Assembly (NCBI GenBank): GCA_015069095.1
Contig: SVJH01000006.1
Span: 1-64,000, forward strand
Length of the DNA: 64,000 nt
Source: Oscillospiraceae bacterium
Lineage (GTDB): Bacteria; Bacillota; Clostridia; UMGS1810
Direction: 5' to 3'
Position numbers and translations under genes: made by a program. How positions within the stretch are numbered: the first letter of the stretch is position 1; every line of letters begins with the position of its first letter. This document shows, in pieces, positions 36,758-44,317 of this stretch. The notes beneath the pieces were generated by a model that was not told the origin of the DNA, ran no database searches, and saw only the letters and a program-made list of their open reading frames with translations.

Positions 36758-36795
36758 AAAAATATACAGTTAAATTTTTAACTGTATATTTTTTC
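36758..36795 (+). terminator. terminator after second malQ
   Basis: 16-bp stem AAAAATATACAGTTAA / TTAACTGTATATTTTT and a T-run. Confidence 0.85.
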
Positions 36796-36838
36796 ATTAT
36801 GTCTATTATTACATATTTTTTTCAAATTGCATAATTTG

Positions 36839-36867
36839 TTGACATAACAACATACAAATGGTAAACT
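36839..36867 (+). promoter_or_regulatory. promoter for SLH protein at 36910
   Basis: Perfect TTGACA, 17-nt spacer ending in TGG (extended -10), TAAACT. Confidence 0.72.
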
Positions 36868-36909
36868 TATTATGTAGTTGTTATATGTTAAAATAAGGAG
36901 GTTATAACA

Positions 36910-39891
36910 ATGAGAATTTTTAAAAAATTAACATCTATAGTACTTATTGTAGCGTTTGTTTTTTCTCTTATGCCTTTAGCAGTATTCGCAGAAGAAAAAA
37001 CAGATGTTGCAACTGACGAAACTACAACACAACCGACATCAATTTTTGCTGATGTAGATGAAAATACACAGTATAAAGATGCAATTGAAGAATTATACAA
37101 CAAAAAAATTGTTGACGGATATCTTGACGAAAATGGCGTTAGAACATTTAAACCTGACGCGACAATTACAAGAGGAGAGTTTGCAAAACTTCTTGCAGTT
37201 TCACTTCCAAGTAAAATTACACTTGATATGAATGTAAAATCATCAGGATTTTCTGATATTGATTCAGATGCTTCTGTAGCATGGACAATTCCATATGTAA
37301 AGGCAGCATTTAATGCATCTGTTGTAAATGGATATGAAGATGGTTCATTCAGAGCAAAAAATCCGGTTACATATGCAGAAGCAGTTAAAATGGTTGTATG
37401 TGCTATGGGTTATGCAGACAAAGTTGAGATAACAGATCCATGGTATACTGGTTATATCACAATTTCAGATCAGTTAAAAATTAGAATGTATGCTATGGGA
37501 AATGGAGATTTTAATGCTCCTGCTTCCAGAGGTCTTGTGGCGCAACTTATAAGTAATATGGCTTCTTCAAAATATATTATTGGGACTGTTGTTCCAGGTA
37601 TAAATGATAACACTGCCGGTAATGGTAATGGCTCAAATGTAATAGATCCATCTGATGAGGAAGAAATAGATGAAGTAAGCGGTATGATGATTGGAGCATT
37701 TGACGAAACATTAACCGGGGATACTTTAGATTTATCAAGAACTCAAGTAATGATTGATGATGAAGTGTATGAAATTGGAACTTCAAAAACAATCGACGAA
37801 ATGAAAGAACTTGTTGGCTATACAGTTGATGTTGAATATGAAAATGTTCGTTCAAAACGTGTTATTAAGAAAATTTCAAAAGGCGACGCATTAGATATTA
37901 AAATTGAAGATACAGATATCATTGATGTAGATAGTCTAACGCTTATATACGAAGACGATTCTAAAGAGAGAAAAATTAAATTCACCACTAACACATATAT
38001 TTTCTATAATGGTTCAGCAACTGGCACACTTACAAGTAATGAAATTGAAGATTTATTGTTAGGTATTGAAAATGGATATGTTGAAATAATTGATAATGAT
38101 TCTAACAAAACTGCAGATGTTGCAAGAATTTATAATTATGAAACATTCTTTGTAGGAGCAAAGGACTCAAGTTCTAATACTGTTACAGATATGTATACAG
38201 GCGAAAAAATTGTTCTTGGAGAAGCTGGCGAAGATGAAAGTGAAAATGTTGAAATTCAACTTTGCGACAATTCAGGAAAATTAAGCAAAGCTTATTTTAG
38301 TACTATTTCAAAAAATTCTGTATTGTCTGTTGCACGTCCATATGTTGAAACTCCAGATTCTGTAACTAAAGTAATAATTTCAAAAAGAACAGTTAAAGGT
38401 GATGTTACAAGAAAAGGTGAAGATTATTATACTATAGCAGGAAAACAATACAAATACACATCATATTATGAACAATTAGTTTCAATAAATCCTGATAAGA
38501 AAATAAATGCTGGTGATACAGGAACATACTATCTTGATTATACAGGCAAAATTGTTTCAACAGCACTTTCTGATACATTAAGATATGGTTATATAGTAGA
38601 TGCTGAAACCGAAGACACATCTTCTGCTGAACCTATTATAAGAATGGTAACATCTACAAGTAATAAAATTACAGATTTCACATTAAAAGATAGAGTATCT
38701 GTTAACGGCGAATCAATGACTAAGAAAAAAGTTATTGAATTTTTAGAAGAATCTGCTTCTGCTATCAATGATGGAAGTGGTAAGTATGATGCAGGTTATG
38801 CTGATGCTGCAACATATTCACAACCAATTATATTTGAAACCACATCATCAACTGGAACAGTTATTTCTTCAATTAAAACTGTTGCTCCAATAGGTGAAGA
38901 TGATTCAAACGCGTTAGAATATGACCTTGGTAAAACTTTAGATGGCGAAAAACTAACTTTCTATACAAGTGGTTACACATTTAAAGATTCATCAAATACT
39001 CGTCGTTTTTCTATGACATTTGCTTCTACATCGGATTACAGAGCAAAAATCTTCGTTGTTCCTACAGATAGAAGTGAAGAAGATGAATATGAGGTATATA
39101 CTTCTGCATCATATTTCAAAAATGGCTATAAATATGTAGTTGATGCATTTAACGTTGACCCAACTAACAGATATGGTAATATAATTGTTGTATATGGTGG
39201 TTCTCAGGTTAAAATCGATGGTTCTAATAAAGCTTGTATTATTACAAATATAGGTAGTGAATACGACGAGAAAACAATGGAAACGTATAAAACACTTTCT
39301 TATATGGAAGTTGGTGTAAAAGATCCACAAGTAAATACAGTTATTGTTGAAGATGCGTCGCTTTTAACTGGCCTTACAAATGGAGATATCATAAAAATTG
39401 CAACTAAGAATGACTTAGGCAAAGAAGCAACATTGATTGAAAAAGTTTTTGTTAACGATAAACTTTATGAACCATTTGATGAAAACTTAGATCAAGATGT
39501 TTCAACTGACTATACTTTTGTTGAAAAGTACGGTACTGATTCTGATTACTTCAATGCAATTGTAGGTAGAGTTTATTATTCAGATGAAACTGCTATTCAG
39601 CTTATTAAATGTTACGATATTCCATATGAAGAAGATGACCCTGAAGTTAACGAAATATATGAAAGTGCAGTTCCATATACTGTAAGTGGTACAGCAACAT
39701 ATGTTATGGTTGTTGACAGTTCTAAATTAACTACTGTTGATGACGTAGGAAATAACGAAGGCATTAAATATTATTTATATAATTCTGTCACACCTAATGC
39801 TATAACAGCAAATGGTCTTGGTCTCGAAGATTTTGTTTACATTCAAAGAAGTGGAACAGGCAGAATTACCGGAATTGTAATTTACAGATAA
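36910..39891 (+). CDS. SLH-domain surface protein with unknown beta-rich body
   Basis: 993 residues. Signal peptide (~1-28, ending AVFA). SLH repeats occupy ~36-190 at the N-terminus (FKPDATITRGEFAKLLAV; FSDIDSDASVAWTIPYV with YEDGSFRAKNPVTYAEAVKM). From ~255 to the end is a beta-rich region with repeated patches (VMIDDEVYEIG, LLGIENGYVEIIDNDSN, VIISKRTVKGDV, GTYYLDYTGKIV) that align with those of the proteins at 27180 and 44318. It ends GRITGIVIYR. RBS AGGAGG, own promoter and terminator. A wall-anchored surface or S-layer-like protein is the safest call; no enzymatic motif is seen. Confidence 0.85.
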   Translation: MRIFKKLTSIVLIVAFVFSLMPLAVFAEEKTDVATDETTTQPTSIFADVDENTQYKDAIEELYNKKIVDGYLDENGVRTFKPDATITRGEFAKLLAVSLPSKITLDMNVKSSGFSDIDSDASVAWTIPYVKAAFNASVVNGYEDGSFRAKNPVTYAEAVKMVVCAMGYADKVEITDPWYTGYITISDQLKIRMYAMGNGDFNAPASRGLVAQLISNMASSKYIIGTVVPGINDNTAGNGNGSNVIDPSDEEEIDEVSGMMIGAFDETLTGDTLDLSRTQVMIDDEVYEIGTSKTIDEMKELVGYTVDVEYENVRSKRVIKKISKGDALDIKIEDTDIIDVDSLTLIYEDDSKERKIKFTTNTYIFYNGSATGTLTSNEIEDLLLGIENGYVEIIDNDSNKTADVARIYNYETFFVGAKDSSSNTVTDMYTGEKIVLGEAGEDESENVEIQLCDNSGKLSKAYFSTISKNSVLSVARPYVETPDSVTKVIISKRTVKGDVTRKGEDYYTIAGKQYKYTSYYEQLVSINPDKKINAGDTGTYYLDYTGKIVSTALSDTLRYGYIVDAETEDTSSAEPIIRMVTSTSNKITDFTLKDRVSVNGESMTKKKVIEFLEESASAINDGSGKYDAGYADAATYSQPIIFETTSSTGTVISSIKTVAPIGEDDSNALEYDLGKTLDGEKLTFYTSGYTFKDSSNTRRFSMTFASTSDYRAKIFVVPTDRSEEDEYEVYTSASYFKNGYKYVVDAFNVDPTNRYGNIIVVYGGSQVKIDGSNKACIITNIGSEYDEKTMETYKTLSYMEVGVKDPQVNTVIVEDASLLTGLTNGDIIKIATKNDLGKEATLIEKVFVNDKLYEPFDENLDQDVSTDYTFVEKYGTDSDYFNAIVGRVYYSDETAIQLIKCYDIPYEEDDPEVNEIYESAVPYTVSGTATYVMVVDSSKLTTVDDVGNNEGIKYYLYNSVTPNAITANGLGLEDFVYIQRSGTGRITGIVIYR

Positions 39892-39894
39892 AAT

Positions 39895-39927
39895 AAAAAA
39901 GCAACCGAGAAATCGGTTGCTTTTTTT
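39895..39927 (+). terminator. terminator after SLH gene
   Basis: Stem AAGCAACCGA / TCGGTTGCTT with GAAA loop and seven T. Confidence 0.88.
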
Positions 39928-39928
39928 G

Positions 39929-39957
39929 TTGACTTTTACTTTGTTGTTTGATACAAT
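39929..39957 (+). promoter_or_regulatory. promoter for rhamnosidase-like operon
   Basis: TTGACT, 17-nt spacer ending in TGA (extended -10), TACAAT, starting directly after the preceding terminator. Confidence 0.7.
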
Positions 39958-39982
39958 AGCCGTATGAAAAGGAGTGAGATTT

Positions 39983-41989
39983 ATGCATGAGTTTAAAGGA
40001 AGTTGGATAACAAAAAAAGAACTTTCTAACATCAAACCGCAAAATGTGTTTCACAGACAGCTTGACACTAAAGAAATCGAAGGAAAAATACCTAAAAATC
40101 TTCATATACTTTTCAGGAATAAATTTTATGTTAAAAATGGCAATTTGGTAAAAGTATTTATATCTGCTGATGATTACTATAAACTTTATATAAATGGAAA
40201 GTTCGTTACTCAGGGACCTGCTCCTGGGTTTAATTTTCACTATTACTATAATGAGATAGACATAACAGATTTTGTAAAAGAAGGCGAAAATACGATTGCT
40301 GTTCACACTTACTACCAAGGATATATAAACAGAGTTTGGGTAAGTGGTGATGATAGATGCGGTCTTATATACGATGTTTTCGAAAATGACAAGTTAATTT
40401 TAAAAAGTGACGAAAACACAAAATGCGCCTATCACAGTGCATTTTCTGAAATGGGACATGTTGGTTACTTAACACAGTTTTTAGAAAGATATGATTCAAA
40501 TTCGCTTGAAATAGGTTTTGAAAAAGAAGATTACGATGACACAAACTGGGAAAAATGTGCTATAAATAATAATGCTGATTATGATATGTATTTGCAACCG
40601 ACAAAGCAGTTGGATATTGAAAAAATCACTCCTGTAAGTTTTACTATTAAAAACAATGTTGCAAAAATTGATTTTGGAAGCATTTATGTTGGTTATTTGT
40701 CATTAAATGCAAAAGGTAAAATAAACGAAAAAATAACTGTCAGATGCGGCCAGGAACTAAATGAAGATAGTAGTGTTAGATACGAGTTGCGTGCCAATTG
40801 CAAGTATGAAGAAGAGTGGATTCTATCCGGCAAAAAGGATACACTAAATCAGTTTGATTACAAGTCGTTTAGATATGTTGAACTTTTATTGCCCGATAAA
40901 TGTGAAATTGATGATATTTATCTTATTTCAAGACATTATCCATTTGAATGTAATAAAACGTGTAAATATGACGATGAAGAACTTTTAAAAATATGGAATT
41001 TGTGCATAAATTCATTGAAATATGGAGTTCAGGATATAATTCAGGATTGCATGGAACGTGAAAAAGGCCAGTATCTTGGAGATGGATGTTTGAGTTCAAC
41101 AGCGCTTAGTATTGTTACAAACGATACAAAAATGATGGAAAAAATGATTGATGATGCCCTTAGAACCTCGTTTATAAATGAAGGCCTTGTTACATGCTCT
41201 CCGTGTTCATTTATGCAGGAAATTGCTGAGTATCCGTTAATGCTTCCGCTTGCATTTCTTTGTCATTATAAACTGACAGGAAACAAAGAATTTATTAAAG
41301 AAAGATTTGATAAATTAAAATCAATTTTAGATTTTTATAAAAATAATTATGCCGACGAAAGTGGAATGCTTAAAGATTTAGATAAATGGTGTGTTGTTGA
41401 CTGGCCAAAAGAGTGTCGCGATGGTTATGATTTTGAACTTCCAAACCCTGGTATTGCTTATGGTGTTCACAATGTCATCAATGCTTACTATATTGGAGCA
41501 ATTAAGATAGTAAATGTGCTATCTAAGATAATTGGATATGATGATTATGCTGATGATGACATACTTCAAAAAAGATTTATTGAAGTTTTTTATGATGAAA
41601 ATAAAAAAATGTTTACTGATTCGTCTGTTTCAGAGCATATTAGCCTTCCTGCAAATGCATTTGCACTCATGTACAATTTGTGTCCTGATAAAGAAACAGA
41701 AGAGAATATTGTTGACATGATTATGACAAAAGATGCATCGCTTAGTGCGTTTTTTACATCATTTGCATCACTTTGTGCACTTAAAAGATTAAATAAAGAC
41801 GATTTAGTTAAAGAATTTATAAAAAACAAAGGCAGATGGCTTCGAATGATAAGAGAAGGTGCTACTGTAACATTTGAAGCATGGGGAAAAGACGGTAAAT
41901 GGAATACATCACTTTTCCATTTATGTTATACATTTGCGATTTTGTTTTTAACAGACTGGGGATTTGAAGATATATTAAAGGAGATATAA
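39983..41989 (+). CDS. alpha-L-rhamnosidase-like glycoside hydrolase (GH78-type)
   Basis: About 669 residues. An N-terminal beta-sandwich (FISADDYYKLYINGKFV; TYYQGYINRVW) and a jelly-roll are followed by an (alpha/alpha)6 barrel from ~330. The DCMEREKGQYLGDG stretch corresponds to the catalytic acid region of GH78 enzymes (DCPQRDER...GD), and the late EAWGKDGKWNTSLFH matches the conserved ESWG...NTS region. Distant from classical rhamnosidases, so the exact sugar is unsure. No signal peptide, so probably cytoplasmic and acting on imported oligosaccharides. ATG at 39983 follows AAGGAG. Followed after 1 bp by an SGNH hydrolase gene. Confidence 0.78.
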   Translation: MHEFKGSWITKKELSNIKPQNVFHRQLDTKEIEGKIPKNLHILFRNKFYVKNGNLVKVFISADDYYKLYINGKFVTQGPAPGFNFHYYYNEIDITDFVKEGENTIAVHTYYQGYINRVWVSGDDRCGLIYDVFENDKLILKSDENTKCAYHSAFSEMGHVGYLTQFLERYDSNSLEIGFEKEDYDDTNWEKCAINNNADYDMYLQPTKQLDIEKITPVSFTIKNNVAKIDFGSIYVGYLSLNAKGKINEKITVRCGQELNEDSSVRYELRANCKYEEEWILSGKKDTLNQFDYKSFRYVELLLPDKCEIDDIYLISRHYPFECNKTCKYDDEELLKIWNLCINSLKYGVQDIIQDCMEREKGQYLGDGCLSSTALSIVTNDTKMMEKMIDDALRTSFINEGLVTCSPCSFMQEIAEYPLMLPLAFLCHYKLTGNKEFIKERFDKLKSILDFYKNNYADESGMLKDLDKWCVVDWPKECRDGYDFELPNPGIAYGVHNVINAYYIGAIKIVNVLSKIIGYDDYADDDILQKRFIEVFYDENKKMFTDSSVSEHISLPANAFALMYNLCPDKETEENIVDMIMTKDASLSAFFTSFASLCALKRLNKDDLVKEFIKNKGRWLRMIREGATVTFEAWGKDGKWNTSLFHLCYTFAILFLTDWGFEDILKEI

Positions 41990-41990
41990 A

Positions 41991-42710
41991 ATGAGAATCA
42001 TAGAAAAACTTAACGAAAAAAATAATAATTTACATTCAATAAGACAACCTTTAATTGCGTTTTTAGGAGACAGCGTTACACAAGGATGCTACGAATTATA
42101 TGTAAAAGATGGAAAGGTTGACACTGTTTTTGATTCTAATAATAATTACAGTACAAAACTTAAAGAGATTCTTCTTACATTTTTTCCGTCGTCATCACTT
42201 AATATAATAAATGCAGGTATAAGTGGAGATAGAGCTGAAGTTGGATTAAGAAGATTAGAGCGTGATGTGCTAAGTTATAATCCAGATTTAGTTGTAGTTT
42301 GCTACGGGCTTAACGATGCTACAAGAAAAGAAGCAGAGTATGAATTATATTTGAATTCTCTAAAGAGCATTTTTGAAAAAGTAAAAGAAACAGGCGCAGA
42401 AATTATATTTATGACACCAAATTTATGGACAGATAAAATTGATGATTCAATAACCGATAATTTAATATATGATGCTGTAAAAAAAGTAGCTGATTGTGAA
42501 AAAGAAGGATGGCTTAAAAAATACATAACTTCTGCAAAAGAACTTTGTGATAAAATGGACATTCCTGTATGTGATTGCTACAAAATATGGGAAACGTTTA
42601 AAAGGGGAGGGGTAGATGTAAATCTTCTTCTTTCTAATAAAGCAAATCATCCAACACGTGATATGCATTATCTTTTTGCATACGAACTTGTAAAAACTAT
42701 GTTTAATTAA
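41991..42710 (+). CDS. SGNH/GDSL-family hydrolase (probable carbohydrate esterase)
   Basis: 239 residues with the SGNH blocks: FLGDSVTQG (nucleophile Ser), NAGISGDRAEVGL (Gly), VVCYGLNDATR (Asn) and a C-terminal KANHPTRDMH in which His-Pro fits the catalytic His. The usual Asp three residues before the His is an Asn or Lys here. Related proteins deacetylate plant or wall polysaccharides. No signal peptide, so cytoplasmic. AAGGAG precedes ATG. Tightly coupled to the rhamnosidase-like gene, suggesting removal of acetyl groups from the same imported oligosaccharide. Confidence 0.83.
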   Translation: MRIIEKLNEKNNNLHSIRQPLIAFLGDSVTQGCYELYVKDGKVDTVFDSNNNYSTKLKEILLTFFPSSSLNIINAGISGDRAEVGLRRLERDVLSYNPDLVVVCYGLNDATRKEAEYELYLNSLKSIFEKVKETGAEIIFMTPNLWTDKIDDSITDNLIYDAVKKVADCEKEGWLKKYITSAKELCDKMDIPVCDCYKIWETFKRGGVDVNLLLSNKANHPTRDMHYLFAYELVKTMFN

Positions 42711-42718
42711 GGTGAAAT

Positions 42719-43198
42719 ATGAAAATATACTATTATACAAAAGAAAAAAAATATAAATCTAAAGATACTGATGAGTACATAAAAAAAAGCGTATATGATT
42801 ACACAAAGAAAGATAATATTGCTGTATACAGAACAAAAGAAGGAAAACCATACGTTGATGATGTTTTTGTAAGCGTAACCCACACGGATTACTTTCTTGT
42901 AATTTGTGTTTCGGATTCAGAAGTCGGAATTGATGCAGAAAAGAAAAACAGAAAAGTAATGTTTAAATCGAGAATTATTAAAAAGTACTTTTCCAAAAAA
43001 GAAAAAGAGTATACTTTAAATTCTGATATTGGATTTTTGGAAGTGTGGGTAAAAAAAGAAGCGTATTTAAAATTTTTAGGAACCGGTCTTAAAGATATAA
43101 AAAATGCAGATACGTTTAACTTAAACGGGAAGTTTACAAAAATAGACCATAAAGATTTAATAATATATATTTATACAGAAGAAAACTCCTCATTATAA
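42719..43198 (+). CDS. 4'-phosphopantetheinyl transferase (Sfp type, short)
   Basis: 159 residues. Transfers the phosphopantetheine arm from CoA to carrier proteins. Motifs: VSVTHTDYFLVICVSD, the Mg-binding EVGIDAE and the signature WVKKEAYLKFLGTGL. It is shorter than Sfp (~225), lacking much of the N-terminal half. No carrier-protein or synthase gene is near. The start lies 8 bp after the SGNH hydrolase stop, so it is probably in the same transcript, but a functional link with sugar enzymes is not evident. Confidence 0.87.
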   Translation: MKIYYYTKEKKYKSKDTDEYIKKSVYDYTKKDNIAVYRTKEGKPYVDDVFVSVTHTDYFLVICVSDSEVGIDAEKKNRKVMFKSRIIKKYFSKKEKEYTLNSDIGFLEVWVKKEAYLKFLGTGLKDIKNADTFNLNGKFTKIDHKDLIIYIYTEENSSL

Positions 43199-43213
43199 AT
43201 GAGGAGTTTTTAA
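43182..43213. terminator. bidirectional terminator
   Basis: Arms AAAACTCCTCATT and AATGAGGAGTTTT between the convergent phosphopantetheinyl transferase and deacetylase genes. Confidence 0.85.
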
Positions 43214-43215
43214 TT

Positions 43216-44070
43216 TTACGAAATTTTAATTGTTTCACCTGGTTTAATTTCATATATATTGTCGTAATCGTAAGAAAACCAGAGTGTTGTAGCGGTAGGA
43301 TTGTGTACGTATTCCATATCTACACTGTATTGAAGCTGCTTAAAAGCACTCACATAATCAAATATTTCAATGTTTGTTGCATACCAAATATCATCTCTAT
43401 TTGCGATTTTTGATAAGATTTTTTCCATTTGATCCCAGTTATTGTTTTCGTCAAATTCGTATGAATGACCATATACGTAGAACAGAGACGGAAAACGCTT
43501 AGTTTTAATATTTAAAAATTCTTCAATTAAATCAAAAATCTTTGGATCGTTGTGATGACAAGTTGGTTGGTAATGAAGTAATCCTGTCATAGGCAAATTA
43601 AATGAATGAGTTGGAGTTGAACCTCTTGAATAAGCAATTCCTGAAACTTCACATGCTTTTATTACATCATCATCAACTGCCCAAGATCCATTCGGATATG
43701 CCATACCACGAATAATTCTGCCAAATATTTTTTCTAAGTTGTTTCTGTCCTCAATAATTTCTCTTGCCACTGTTGCCTGAGGAATTGCAATAAGGGAAGG
43801 GTGGGAAGCTGTATGAACAGCGATTTCGTGTTCTGTACCGTCAAAAAGTTCTTTTAATTCTTTTGAACTAAGGCGTTTTCTATGAGAAGGGTTTGCGATA
43901 CCTTTATCGACGTTAATAATTCTTTGACTGTTTAAGTTGAAAGTTCCTTTAACATTGTATTTGTTAAACATCTCAACAAGTGGCTTGTCAAACTCAGTAC
44001 CATCATCATAGCTTAAAGTAAATGCTTTTTTGCGTCCGTTTGGATATCTAAGAAATATATCATGTACCAT
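43216..44070 (-). CDS. polysaccharide deacetylase (NodB-homology, CE4-like)
   Basis: 284 residues. NodB motifs are complete: TLSYDDGTE (catalytic base and metal Asp), HTASH (metal His pair), MAYPNGSW and FYVYGHSYEFD near the C-end of the domain. A small ~60-residue domain follows (WFSYDYDNIYEIKPGETI). It hydrolyses N- or O-acetyl groups from a polysaccharide in known relatives. No signal peptide or membrane anchor is seen, which argues for an imported or intracellular substrate. Own promoter; divergent from the SLH gene at 44318. Confidence 0.88.
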   Translation of the reverse strand: MVHDIFLRYPNGRKKAFTLSYDDGTEFDKPLVEMFNKYNVKGTFNLNSQRIINVDKGIANPSHRKRLSSKELKELFDGTEHEIAVHTASHPSLIAIPQATVAREIIEDRNNLEKIFGRIIRGMAYPNGSWAVDDDVIKACEVSGIAYSRGSTPTHSFNLPMTGLLHYQPTCHHNDPKIFDLIEEFLNIKTKRFPSLFYVYGHSYEFDENNNWDQMEKILSKIANRDDIWYATNIEIFDYVSAFKQLQYSVDMEYVHNPTATTLWFSYDYDNIYEIKPGETIKIS

Positions 44071-44107
44071 AAAAACACTCCTTATACTTTTAAAAAATTA
44101 TACAGAT

Positions 44108-44136
44108 ATTTTAACACCAATTTTTGGTATTGTCAA
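44108..44136 (-). promoter_or_regulatory. promoter for polysaccharide deacetylase with palindrome in the spacer
   Basis: Minus strand TTGACA, 17-nt spacer ending in TGT (extended -10), TAAAAT. The spacer contains the inverted repeat ACCAATTTTTGGT (44116-44128), a possible operator. Confidence 0.72.
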
Positions 44137-44223
44137 TAAACGAGGAACAAATAAAAACTTTCTTCGTCTATATTACTGTAAATGCGTTATATAAAAATGA
44201 TTTTAATTACCATATTTTGATAC

Positions 44224-44252
44224 TTGATATCTTTTTGTATATACGTTATTAT
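44224..44252 (+). promoter_or_regulatory. promoter for SLH protein at 44318
   Basis: TTGATA, 17-nt spacer, TATTAT. The rest of the 247-bp gap 44071-44317 holds the divergent deacetylase promoter and plain AT-rich leader. Confidence 0.5.
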
Positions 44253-44317
44253 ATAGACATAGGTTGACATAAATAAACTTATGGAAACTAAATTCAAATC
44301 TCGAGGAGGAGTAAATT

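Noticed and set aside
39866-40318. 150-codon open frame antisense to the rhamnosidase-like gene
   Set aside because: It crosses a terminator and a promoter and resembles no protein family; a shadow of the plus-strand gene.
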